Positions 12,232-23,344 of a stretch of DNA of 64,000 nt are shown here, piece after piece (the first letter of the stretch is position 1; each line of letters opens with the position of its first letter). Made by a program: the position numbers and the translations under genes. This stretch comes from Thelonectria olida (taxonomy: Eukaryota; Ascomycota; Sordariomycetes; Hypocreales; Nectriaceae). The DNA is taken from positions 62,001 through 126,000 of the forward strand of contig JAGPYM010000016.1 in assembly GCA_020736575.1 (NCBI GenBank), written 5' to 3'. The notes under the pieces are model-generated. The model saw only the letters and a program-made list of their open reading frames with translations. It was not told the origin of the DNA and did not search any database.

Positions 12232-12900
12232 ATCATAATTTATTATTCGTCAAAATAAGCCTGGTACTGGCACACAATAAAGGTCGATACAGGCAAAACC
12301 CGGCCTTCCATCTATCACAATAAGCTTTTCTATAGGGTTTACAATTGGCCTTTAAGTGAAAATCCTTATCAAGTAAACCTTGCTTAAAGAACCTTATTCC
12401 AGGCCTCCAATATAAAAGCACCTATTGTTACTTAATATTAGTCCTGTTTATAAAAGTAAGAGAGTTATAATAGAGCGCAGTTAAACTTACTACTCCTTTA
12501 GACCCTGGTCCGCACAACTCAACCAATTATATAACACACAACCCAACATGGCTAACTTCCTGCCTATTTCTCAAGTTAGAAAAAAGCGCCTGGGACTAAT
12601 AGAAGAGTAGCCTTTGCTAGAAAATCTCTAGTACGTACCGATCGAACGAACCACAATCCAAGAAGATAACATCGACGCAGCGGCTCGATATCTGTCAGGT
12701 TATGCAGATTTCCTCGAGCACATTCATCCAACCAGAGAGCTCAGAAAGCATCTCAAGCAGTCACAACTCCTCGACATCCCTGCATTGGCCAACGCAGACA
12801 CACCACTAAGGGTGACGCAAAGGATCACTATGAAAGAGAAATTAGTAAAAACCAGACTTAAATATTAAAGACATACACCTGGTCCTTTTAGGCTGCTACA
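12232..12900. repeat. AT-rich, RIP-like decayed repeat block
   Basis: Composition shifts sharply to AT with many TpA steps and few CpG, most clearly at 12236-12500. This is the pattern left by repeat-induced point mutation in ascomycetes. It borders the retroelement region. A dinucleotide index was not computed. Confidence 0.5.
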
Positions 12901-13058
12901 TCCTGGTCAAAAGACCGGACGTGCAGGAAGACGATCTCAAATTCCTCAATAGGGAAGTTAGCCGACTTAATCGCCTTCTAAATCGGGCAAGGAACAACAT
13001 GCTTGGTCGAAATGACCAATTGTTTCTCGAAAAAATACAGGGGCTAGGAAAACATTAG
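12632..13058 (+). pseudogene. Degenerate coding remnant of unknown family
   Basis: Two adjoining open stretches read like real protein but lack a start and do not join in phase. One spans 12632-12868 (about 78 codons, with AARYLSGYADFLEHIHP). The second spans 12894-13058 (54 codons, leucine-rich, with LNREVSRLNRLLNRARNN). The gap between them looks like an intron (GTAAAA donor at 12845, TTTTAG ending 12891), but using it breaks the frame. I read this as an inactivated gene or transposon fragment in the AT-rich block and do not recognise the family. Confidence 0.35.
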
Positions 13059-13699
13059 CTGGTATCGCATCACTATTGATAGGATTCTTGGCATACCATG
13101 ACTTGAAGCCGTGGCTCCAAGAGCTGCTGTGCGCGGTGGCAACGATCCGAATGGTTGCCTGAAAGGCTGCCTCGGAGCGGGTTAGCTTTTGACTTTGAAA
13201 CAATGCGGGTACCTGTGCGAAGGATTGTCTCGAACTCACTCGCTCACGGGCAGGACAAAGCAGAAGCTTCGCTCAGCACGTGTTAGAAAAGGAGTGGAAC
13301 GTGCCACAGACACCACACGCATCATGCAAATAAAACAAGGACTTACTTACGGAGGAAAAATTCGAAGACAAAAAGTGGGTCAAATGGGCGAGTGGACGCA
13401 AGGGTTGAAAAGTGGGGGGGGGCCGAAAGGGTTGGGCCAAAAGGGAAGTCTAAAAACAGGTTAAGTGGGTCTAAAGGCAATTAAGCCAATAGAAACAAGC
13501 AAGGCAACCAAGCAGAAAAATACACGAAAGAGTTACTTGGCGAGTACAATTAGCGACAGCTCGAGGGACGATGGTATGGATATCAACTTACACACAATAA
13601 TAAAAATCACCGATCGTAACTAGGTAGGCGCCATGTAAGCCGGATCGTCCACTGACGGCATGCAGCGGATAGATTACTTACAGTACACGATTGTAAATT

Positions 13700-16600
13700 T
13701 CAGGGCCGACGCCCTTATGAGGAGCCGACCTGGATGGGTGGCGGCTGCTCGAAGCGAGACCGGCTCTTGACCGACGCGAACGATTCAATGTCAAAGTACG
13801 AGATGGCCCAGTCAGCGGCAATTCCAGCGTCTTTTGTCATCAGAATCTGCAGGTCAAGGTGCCCAGCCATGTTCCTCAGCTTCCACCGCTCGAGTCGAAG
13901 CTGGGGACATTCGAGGAAGAGGTGGCGGGCCGTGTGTGGACCGACACCGCAACTACACAATGGAGAAGAGAGCTGTGGTTTTGTCAGTGAGGTTCGTCAT
14001 GACTTGGGAGCGGAGGGCGTTGAATCGTCAGTCAACTCACGTACCGGCTTATTGGGCGAGTTGATGGAGAATAAATACGCGTTCAGCCCAATGACTCCGG
14101 TCCGGATACGCAACAGCATGGTGCTTTGGGCCCGCGTCAACCCCGTGTAGATGTCCAGGATGGTCTTGCCCCAAGCCTCCTCGAGGACGGGAAGCACCGG
14201 TCCTGGTCTCTGAGCGCGCTGCCGTCGGCAGTCATCCCACAGCTTGGCGCTTTTTTCTTCGGCGAGTTCCAGTGCGCATTTTCCGATTTGCTTCTTTCTC
14301 TCGTCGCGACGATGCTTGGCTACCGCAAACGCGACCCCAGCACTCTCCTCGTCCGTCATTTCGCCGGGAGGCATCCCCATCGCTGTCTCTGAGTCCCCAA
14401 CCACGACACCGCCGAAGGAGTCGGGCTGCCCTCGGTTCTTGCCTTTCTCAAGTGCTTCGACTTTCCGGTCGGCAAGCGCCAGCAGCTCGCCCGCCACCTC
14501 GTCCAACAGCTCGTAAGGGTGTCGTTTGGCCTTTGGGTCCCAGGCAGCGATCTTCTTTCGCCTGCGTGCCATATCTGCGTAGTCGGGGTGAAGCATGGAT
14601 CGAGCATGGAAGGCTCTTGCCTGGCAACCAAGGAAAACTTGAATGCTGTCGATGCAGAGCTCTTTTTGAAGCATAGCCCTAGACGTCTTCTCCATGGCGC
14701 CAGAGATCTGTACTAAGCATTTGTACTGGATGGACTCGAGTTTCTCGATGCATGTTTTGTTAAGACGAAAGGGCAAGTTGCCTCTAACCATGTCCTTGTC
14801 AAGAAACCAGGCTCCGCACCCGTAAGAAATAATCGGCCGAATCTTGCTGAGGTAGAGTCTTCTCATTGTCCGGAGACGAGCCCCTCCGTGTGCCTTGCAA
14901 ATGCGCTTGAGGTATTTCATCTGCTGGGCAACTTTGGTCTTGATCTGGTTCTTCCAATTAGCATGCGCACTCGAATAGTTTATAAAGGGGCAGAATTTGG
15001 GCTCACGTTGTTGATGTGGCGATCCCACTTCAAATCTGGATCAACCGTGACGCCAAGGATGCGCATCTCAGTTTCGGGCTTCAACTTTTCCAAGCCGGGA
15101 ATGGGAGGAACGAGTTGACAGCGATAGTCACGGCGATTTTCCGGGTCGCGAAAGTGCATCAAGGCGTATTTGTGCGGCGCGAATTCAACACCATTTGGCA
15201 AAGCCCAACCCATCAACTTTTCGTGGTAATGGGCCAAAGCCTCACAGTTTCGTTGGTAAGAGGGCGATACCACCATCAGATACGTGTCGTCGATGTAGGC
15301 AATGGCTAGCAAATTGGCCTCAGTTGAGTCGGCAAAAAGTTCGAGAATGGGCGACGCAAAGAACAGGAAGAGAATCGGAGACAGCGGGCTGCCCTGAGGA
15401 ATCCCTATGTTGACCCAGAAATGGTCAGATGAGTCGCCCACCATAACCAGGATAGTTCCCCGGTCAGAAAGGAAAGACCAAACGAACAGGACAATCCAGT
15501 CAGGGATACCTTTCTCAACCAGCCTATTCAACAACTTTGCTCGATCGACGCGATCAAACGCCCCGGCGATGTCGAGACTCAGTAGTGTAGCCCTCTTTTT
15601 ACTCGATTGTGTAGTCCAAGCCTTATAGATTGGGTTTAACAATACCCGCACGGCTGTTGTGGTGCATCTCCCTGGTGTTCCGAACTGGACATTGGCAATC
15701 AAGCTGTGTTGGCCCGCGAGGCCACTCAGGCGGGTCGTGATGACCTTCTCAAGCAGCTTCCCAATGTTGGACAAGAGGGCAACGGGTCTCCAGCTTTTGG
15801 GCGCCGCGTAAGTGTTCTTTTCCGGTTTTCGTAGCATGATTGTTGCCGCTTCTCTGAAGACGACGGGATGGTACACGAGTCGAAGACAGGCATTGAAGGC
15901 ACGCTCCAAAAGCGGTGTGATGACGTCTCGAGACAACTTGAGGGCCTCGTTTGGAATTTGGTCAGGACCAACTGCCTTTCTGTTGGGTAACGCCCGAATG
16001 TAACCGCTCAGCTCGCCAACCTCTAGGCTCTGAGGGGCTAAGTGCTGGTGTCGCCCCGGCTTAAGGTCCGGACGGGCAAGAGGGGGTGCCGTCTCGCCGT
16101 CACTGACATTCTCCTCTCGCCAAAGTGAGCCACGCAGGCATTGCGCCTTCTCCTGGGGGGTTCTGAAAACGCCTTCGGTAGTTATCAGATCTGACATGTG
16201 GGCTTGGTCGCAAGGTTTGCACCACTTCACTGCTTCCTTGGCGATTTGAAAGGCGCCTCTTGTGAATTGTGTCTTCTCTTGGATGAAGTGGTAAAAGGAT
16301 TGCTTGTCGCCTTCAGCTGGGGGAGCTCGCTTGTCGTCTTCAGCTTGGGAAGCTTGCTTCGACCGGGCGCCAGGTTGTTCAACAATGACTGAGAGGGCCA
16401 CGTATCTCTCAGTAGCCAACTGCAGTGCATCGGCAATGGCGCTGAGAAATTGGTCGACTTGAGTTTCGGTTTCCAGACATATGTCTGCCAAGCAAGCGGT
16501 GTGCTTCTTGACGGCTTTGATAAATTCTTTTTTCCGAACTCGTTTCCAGCGACGCGAGACACGAGGTTCTCGGCCTGGCCTCATGTTCAACGAAGTCTCG

Positions 16601-17430
16601 ATGGGACGATGATCTGATTTGAAGCCAGGGATATCTAGGATGAAATTGTGACACAAGCGAGGGAAGAGACGCTCACTCAGAAAGGTCAGGTCGATGGTGG
16701 AGCAGTACTTCTCGCTGCTGATTGAGCGCGAGTAGGTGATTGCCCCTTTTTCTGTGAGGCACCTCATGTCGGCACCGACGACGAGCCCTTCATACAGAGC
16801 CTTCGCGTCTGATAACAATTGTTCGCCCCGGACCCGATCGCCACCCCAGTGCTCATGATGAAGATTGAAATCGCCAACGATCAAATCAGATGCCGTCGCG
16901 GTAGTGGTATCAACAAGTTGCTCGATATTGATTGTTTGATTGAGGTTGTAAACATTGTGAATGGCAATGTGGCCACAGCTCGTGAGTAATGTCAAGGTTG
17001 CGGCCAATCGATGCTCAGGTGAGAGACTCGGGTGGCTGACTGCGCTCCAATGGCTTAATGGGATTGTCTTGTGGACGAGAAAGCACACCTTGCCAAAGTC
17101 GGGAGTCTTCGAGGCGTTGGGGCCGTTGGGGGCATTCTCAGGAAGACGGGGGTCATGTTCCTCCCGCAACTCCGTATCGGAGCAATGCCACAGGGTGTAA
17201 TCCTTGGGCCTGAACCAGGCAACGCTCTTAGGTGGATCCTGGATGGCGATAACGTCACAGGGTCGTGACGAAGAGCTGAGATGAGCAACGAGTCCTTTCA
17301 GCCTGTTCAGACACTGTTTCACGTTTGCTTGCACAACGACTAGCTGGTCGTCGCCTTGTGGCTGTTCTTCGGTCGACGGCGAAGAGGAACACGACCGTCG
17401 ACAGGGTCGATGCTCGTGAGTGCGATCCAT
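13700..17430 (-). mobile_element. Non-LTR (LINE-type) retrotransposon, ORF2 portion
   Basis: Coding capacity is apurinic-type endonuclease, reverse transcriptase and C-terminal Cys-rich motif, the order found in fungal LINE-type elements of the Tad1/I group. No LTRs and no RNase H domain were seen. Borders are uncertain: no poly-A tail or target-site duplication is clear at the left end. Confidence 0.75.
13715..17430 (-). CDS. Endonuclease / reverse transcriptase of a non-LTR retrotransposon
   Basis: Read as three exons: 15007-17430, 14045-14950 and 13715-13972, giving 1195 residues. The endonuclease domain (about residues 30-280) has GDFN with Asp187 and a later SDHRP motif, but the usual catalytic Glu of the QEP motif is Asp65 (QDPP). 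The RT fingers/palm carry GIPQGSPLSP and the active-site YIDD (Tyr712, Asp714, Asp715), so RT looks competent. After RT comes a basic linker and the C-terminal CSCGVGPHTARHLFLECPQ, the Cys/His motif common in fungal LINEs. The two joins (56 nt at 14951-15006 and 72 nt at 13973-14044) have GT/AG ends and restore a frame that otherwise stops at 14980 and again at 13997. They may be true introns or decay. The ATG at 17430 is the first in this frame; the frame is open upstream without one. Confidence 0.8.
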
Positions 17431-19750
17431 GGTAGTCGTGGTCAGCGAGGGAGAGGAGCCCTCAGGAGCGAGAGACCGGATTTCCGGGCATTTTGGTGCA
17501 AGCGCGGAATGCTGAAATACAGGTAGTTGTTGATATGTTGAAGATGCAGCCAGGCCAAACCTCAGTATGGGGTAGCAGGAAGAGACGGGGAGTAGAAGCG
17601 AACCGATTACCAAAGGAAAAGAAATAGCGAAGTGCAGTATAGTGAGGAAGTCTTTGCCAAGTGAAGAAGTATGTGGGGAGGAAGAAGCGAGGAAACTGCG
17701 AGTGGGATTGGCCTTCCTTATAGCTCTGGGGCTGACGACTGATTGATTTCTTAACAGCCAAAGCGGATGGAGCCTTTAGGATTGCCCGAATGTGATAACC
17801 CAAAGGCGTGTGCAAATAGCTGAGCAACTGGTTGAGCCGGGCAACTGGTTGGGGACAGACGACGTTCGTGTTCGTACTTCGTATTCGACAAGGCGGCGTT
17901 CCAACATCAATTGCACCGGTTGAAATGGGAGCTAAGAAACGAGCTATCGTTTCAAGCTCAAGTCCCTCAACGCCGTGTAAGCAGCCACGTCAAGAATCCT
18001 GCTGTCTCCAAGATCGGGCGATACATCGGATGGAAGTGCCGGTGATGGATCGGCGCTCGGGTGGTAGGCCCGCCCCACTTGACGATGACCTGGACTTTTA
18101 CATCGATAGACCGCTTGCCCACCTGCCTGTCGGCAATCGGAATGTACTTGCACGGTCAAAAGAAGCAGCTCTGGGGCTGATTCTCCGCTGGGAGGACTTG
18201 CGAAGCGAGCCAACTGGATGCATCCACTTCCACCCGTCTGGTACTACCTACCCCTGGAGCCGGCGGGGCCTATTTGCGGCAGATGCAGGAACGGGCCGTA
18301 TCTTCGGGCCACGGACTTAGTGGGCGCCTGCGCCATGATCGCCGCGGTCGTACAATTTACTCGACGGGCAAGCACCTGTACATGCAGATCCCAATTTTTC
18401 AGGCGCAACAAGTCTCCATCTAGGTAGCTTCGAGTCTAAGCAATGTACAGGTACCTTGGTGTATTGGTATTCGGTTGACATCGTGCGGTTGGTGAAATGA
18501 AGGTGGAACCCCTTCCTATGTAGGGTGAAGCATCCGGCACTTTAAGAAATCTTGTCAATGCGTAGCGGTGAGGACAATGACTCAGACAGGAGGTGATTTC
18601 CGGGGTAATATCGATCCGGGACCAGCAAGACTGAGGTGGATCTAACAACGAAGAGGGAGAAAATGCGCAAAGGTAGCCCGCCTCACCATTCTGCGAACAA
18701 ACAAGCTGGCAAGCCGGAAGGATACTAGTGGTAGACGATCGTACATTTGATGGCGGTACCTACCTAGTTTGGTGATGACAAGCGAGCGCCACTGTTTGAT
18801 TAACATTAGGCGGTCAAATTCTGTCCATTCCATTTCACACGGAAACCCTGCATCGCATCCCTCAACCAGGGACGGGTAGCTTAGGTACGGCTAGGTAAAG
18901 TACTACGATCCTGAACCAATCAAGTGAGTGCAATTCCCCTATCACAGAGATTCAATAACAATTGAGTCTTAAAATGCAGATACACTTAAATAGAGCACAA
19001 ATCTAATACACTGTGAATATAGCACCGGATGTTTACCCACAATGAGCCGTGAGCATAGTTCTTGTGTAAATACCGTTGAATTTGTTAACTACCGGTATGT
19101 GGTATGTTGCAGCCCCTAGGGATGAAGTTACAGGAAGGGTTAATAAGCTTACCCTAGAGTTTCGAACTTAAACTACTAACCGAGGTGACGGTGATCTGGC
19201 TAAACTCCCATTGTCATCGCGACCTCTATGCCTAAGATTAATAATGCAAGGTAAAGTGAATCCGGTGGCTTGAACTAATAAAAGGTTTCCCAGGCACTGC
19301 AGTAGTACGAAGGCCACCTACTCGTATTTAAGATTTTGTGTTACTGAAACTCACCCGCTTTAATTAACTCGATGCAGGGTTCCATGCAGTATCAGATACT
19401 GCCTGCACACCTTCGCGCTGAGGTCCCAAGTCGGCCCGCCCAAGTTCGTTTGGAAGTGTGCGAAGTTGTCTGATCACAATCTAAGGGGGAGGAGTAGTGA
19501 AGATACGGAGTCATGCCTCGCTGTGATAACCCCGCATCCCCGTTTGCCTTGGATTTCCCTTTATTTTCAAAGTTCTCTACATCTTGCTGACAGGCTGATC
19601 TCAAGTTGCGATTTTATAACTTGCCAATTCTGCTCTTCCGTTCCTTCCCAACTGACTGTCCACAACCCAATACTTCGCAACACCACTTTCCAAATCTTCC
19701 ATTCTTTCGGTGCACTCCTTTTGTTTCGTCCCTATCTGGTCGTCGCTATC
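17431..19750. other. Spacer between two divergent retroelement-like genes
   Basis: Probable bidirectional 5' region of about 2.3 kb. An open frame at 17832-18320 (162 codons) has no recognisable domain. The stretch 18900-19340 is AT-richer. No LTR or second ORF was found. Confidence 0.45.
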
Positions 19751-21028
19751 ATGTCATCCCCTCCGCCCCCTTCCTCATCCGCAGTCCAGTCTGCACTCTC
19801 GGAAAATCATACCCAAGCTATGAACGCTTTTGCACCCGACGGACCCGACGAGGTGCACTCCCGCGAGATATTTGCCATGGTAGTCCGAATATCGGCCCAA
19901 ATGACCGCCCTTCAAGCTCAGAAGCAACACCAGTCTCACACTTCGGACATTTCTTTTGAACTCAAGAGGCGTGAAGACCGCGACCGGGCCGCCTCTCTTG
20001 GCATACCCGGGATGTTGAATCTGCTCCGGGATGTTGAATCTGCTCCGTCAAAACGATGCCCTCCGATCAATCCAGAGAGTCACTATCAAACATGGGAGTC
20101 TCATCTTGACCCTCCCCAAGGTTGAAGAAGACGGGGTCAGAGACTGCGCAGAGCGCATCGGCCTTGTTTTAGGGTTTTCCCCCTTTTGTCGTGTTGTCCC
20201 ACGTTTCTACCACGTCGAAGTCTTGGGCTTGGAAATGGACCGTGAACGAGGCCAGAACAACCGTCTCAAGGTTTCTATGCAGAGGGAAAACAGCTGCTTG
20301 ATCGAAAAAGTCTATTGGACATGGGGAAGGCTAATCATCACATTCATCACCCAGGCGGATGCACTCAGGGCTGTGGTCAACTCCATGAAGGTGAATGGTG
20401 GCGTATATACTGTCGTGTAAGTTCGAATATCCTCGATGCATTGCCTCACAATATACATTGTCTTACGAAACATCCTTTCAGGCCATTCGAACCCAAATCC
20501 GTCCCCTTGTATTGTCACCGATGCTTCAAGCCAGGTCATATGAAGTTGGGGTGCAAGAACAAGAGAGCATGTGGAAGGTGCGCCAAGGATCACGATTTCA
20601 CAGATTGCCATGCTCGAGCGAGATGCATCAACTGCGGTCGTGGACACCCAGCCTGGTCGATCAAATGCGAATACACACGGTCAGTGAGTATGCGCGCGAA
20701 TTGTCGAGGCTTTGGCATGACTGGTCCTGCCTGGGCAGCTGATTGGAGTGCGCATGGCTTCGGTGTACGAGCAACAGCCCCCGACGCTTCTTCGCCCGGT
20801 TCTGGTGAAGATCAACGAGGCCCGTCCAACGGCAAGACGCGGGTCGCTTCGCAATCACCTCGACGACCGGTTCCCCGTAAATCAAAAAGAACCCGCAACG
20901 AGAAAGAACCCGCACCTAGAGCCCAGCTTGAAGCGTCGACCATTACATCGTATTATACAGCGGAAGCTCGCCCAGGCGAGAGAAGGCAATCTGCACGACT
21001 TCGGGGGAAGCGTGGAGGACACAATTAA
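19751..21028 (+). pseudogene. gag-like ORF1 protein with CCHC zinc knuckles, frameshifted
   Basis: The 5' part (from the ATG at 19751) and the middle part lie in different frames, and the switch occurs exactly at a 19-bp tandem duplication (20009-20027 and 20028-20046). Removing one copy in thought puts both parts in one frame, so the lesion is recent or an assembly artefact. A 65-nt intron (20417-20481, GTAAGT donor, TTTCAG acceptor) then leads into three knuckles: CHRCFKPGHMKLGC, CGRCAKDHDFTDC and CINCGRGHPAWSIKC. These are typical of the RNA-binding ORF1 protein of non-LTR retrotransposons. The C-terminus is basic and disordered, ending in GGHN. A further optional intron near 20680-20750 cannot be excluded. 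The gene lies head-to-head with the endonuclease/RT gene instead of upstream of it on the same strand. Confidence 0.65.
20009..20046. repeat. 19-bp perfect tandem duplication
   Basis: The 19-mer starting GGGATGTTGAAT occurs twice in a row with no mismatch. Because 19 is not a multiple of 3 it shifts the reading frame of the gag-like gene. Confidence 0.95.
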
Positions 21029-22021
21029 ATGCATTTGGCTTGCTTTGCTTTATCATTTTTTCCCTTTCCCTTTCCCTTACTTTTCTTTCTTTCTTTCTTT
21101 CTTTCCATTTAATTTATTATTTTATGGGTCTTCTTTTTTTATGGATTAATACATAATCTCAAACAAGTATCATTATATTTGTCTCGATAGGGACCCCATG
21201 TCATGAAAGTCTGCTTCTCACCCTGTGGCCTACAGTCCGTTCATACCTTGGCTATGCCATGATGGCCGAATGAAGGTAATTAAGTGTGCCAGTTCCAACA
21301 GCATCGTTAGGATTAAACATAGGGCCCGGCCAATGAAGAAGATTTAGAATTAATATGGCGCGACTGCCAATGCTTTGCAGCGACTCTGCAAATGGCGCCT
21401 TGGAAGTTGAGGCCGCCTTGGATAAATCAATATGCTAAATAATAAGCTCATCACAGTGCATTTGAGAGCGAAAACGAGAAGGGTTGGTTCAAAATCAACT
21501 CATTGGCCCTGCGGGGTCACTTTATCTAGAATACCTCGGACGAGGAACGTGACCGGGTAGGTGAAGCTAACCGAGGCCGTCAAGGTCTTTTGACGCCATT
21601 TTTCTTTACCATTATCAGCCAGCAGTCGGCGAGAATTACCATGAGAAGGCGAGTATTGACAGAGCTTGTTTTTCCAGTTCGTACTTCCTGCGGCTAGCAA
21701 CTCGCCCTTGATGGAGCGGACAGCATATACAGGAGTCCAATTCCTGCACTCAGGTAGACTTGAAGAAAGATTAGTGGTCCTTCAGCCCTGGTCCCTCGGA
21801 ACGAGCAGAAGAGCCACGTTGGCTGTCTTTGTGGTCAAAACGGGGATTGAAATCCCCTGTGTCCTGACCTATCTTTAATTCATCAAGTACAGTAGGTAGA
21901 CATAAGACAATAACTCTCCAAAAGAGACATTGATCTTCATGATAACTCCAGCCAATGAATCTTACCCCGAGCCTTACGGCAAAAAGGTTGCATAAGACGA
22001 AACAAAAAAGACTCAATCTTC
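21029..22021. other. Intergenic, includes pyrimidine-rich microsatellite
   Basis: Directly after the gag-like gene, 21056-21106 is a CCCTT/TTTC simple repeat, possibly the decayed 3' end of the element. No gene is seen in the rest. Confidence 0.5.
21056..21106. repeat. Pyrimidine microsatellite (CCCTTn / TTTCn)
   Basis: About three CCCTT units are followed by about five TTTC units on the plus strand. Confidence 0.85.
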
Positions 22022-23344
22022 CTAAACATCAGGTCTCCAACTTGGGGAGACAGGGTGGTTGTGGTTCAAGTTTTGGTCTGGTCTGCTGTTGCTCGAGACG
22101 CCAACCTGAAATTTATTGGAAGCCAGGCCTGGACCCGAGATACTGTCTTGCTTGACCTCGCGGGTGATATGGATTATGTGGCGAGTCGACTCGTCGTCGT
22201 CATTGCTTTCCTTGTCCTGAAAATGGTGGTCGTTTTCGTGGTCAGCTCTGCTGTGCCCGGCGTTCGAATTGTTAGACAGCTTCATGTGTCGCCCGTTGCT
22301 GCCACCGATGGTGACGAGATTGATGTCGCCGGACCTTCCGGGCGTCCTGTTGCTCGCGTCATATGAGGGAGAGAGGTTGTGAAAGAGACGGCGCAACATG
22401 GGCATGGAGCCAGCGATGATACCCAGGTCGCACTCGAGTACTGTTAACAGGACGATTTTTCCGATCTGGTCTGCAGCGTTAAACATTAGCTTCGTGTCTG
22501 AATTTCTGCCAGGGGCGCTGATGGAACATACAGAATCTCCCAGAAGGCGCAGTATATGCCCACGTGTAGGTTATGCGAATAGTTGTGGCCACCGACGCGA
22601 AAACACCCAGCGACAAGACGAGCATGGTTAGGAGCTTGATCTTCCTGCGCATCTGGAGGTGTCGGAGCAGGAGAATGGGCACCAGCGCGGTGCTTATGTC
22701 GGTAAAGATGTTGGCAGCCGAGACGAAGTAAGATACGTTCAGAATGACCGACTGGCCCGAGGTGCAGTCTCCTGGCTCGCCCCATGCTGCCGCAACGGGC
22801 TTGCACTGGAAGATGGCCACGGGCCATGATATCTGCCAGACGATCCAGCTCAGGGCGAACAGTGTCCACAGGGTAACTCGATATTTCTTGTTCAGGTCCT
22901 TGGCCAGCCGGAGCAGCGTCCAGATAATGCTCGATTTGATCATGGCGCCGTCCAAGACGTATAAGAACTGCCAGATGATGGTCCAGAGCCCTATCTTGTA
23001 CTGCATGCCGACCGTTATAATGTCGTCGGGCGATCCGATACCACTGTATGATAGTACAATGACTGAGGCATTGTGTGCGAGGTTGATGATCTGAAAAAGA
23101 AAAAAGGGTCAGGTAATGTCCGCAATGAGTACTGTTCCTGTCGGAATGTTGCCAGACTCACATATCCGGCAAGCATCATCCAGTCTTCGACTGCGAACGC
23201 GTGCATGGAGAGGCGGATGTAGAACCGCAGGCCCACGATAATGCTGGTTAGAATCGTGAAGACGACGGTCGTCACCAACAGAGCGAGCGCCAGACCCTCG
23301 GGTCGGATGGGCTCATACTCTGTCGTCGTCAGGTCTTTGGCCAT
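22022..23344 (-). CDS. Rhodopsin-fold integral membrane protein (fungal rhodopsin/PTH11-like family)
   Basis: Three exons: 23162-23344, 22532-23090 and 22022-22470, giving 396 residues. Introns are 71 and 61 nt and frame is kept at both. Roughly seven hydrophobic segments fill the first 270 residues, with the family signature of a conserved Trp/Gln-rich loop (TIIWQFLYVLDGAMIKSS), the FQCKPVAAAW segment and Cys residues at the outer face. The C-terminal 130 residues are polar, Asn/Asp/His-rich and cytosolic in the family topology. Members include PTH11-type receptors that sense surface cues in pathogens, but most are unstudied and CFEM is absent here. A receptor role is inference. No neighbour shares an obvious pathway. 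Confidence 0.87.

Noticed and set aside
14980..17613. Taking 17613 as the start of the endonuclease/RT protein
   Set aside because: The frame is open there, but the codon is TTG. The first ATG in frame is at 17430, just before the endonuclease domain.
17832..18320. 162-codon frame between the retroelement-like genes
   Set aside because: No family recognised and no sign of ORF1 features. Treated as spacer.
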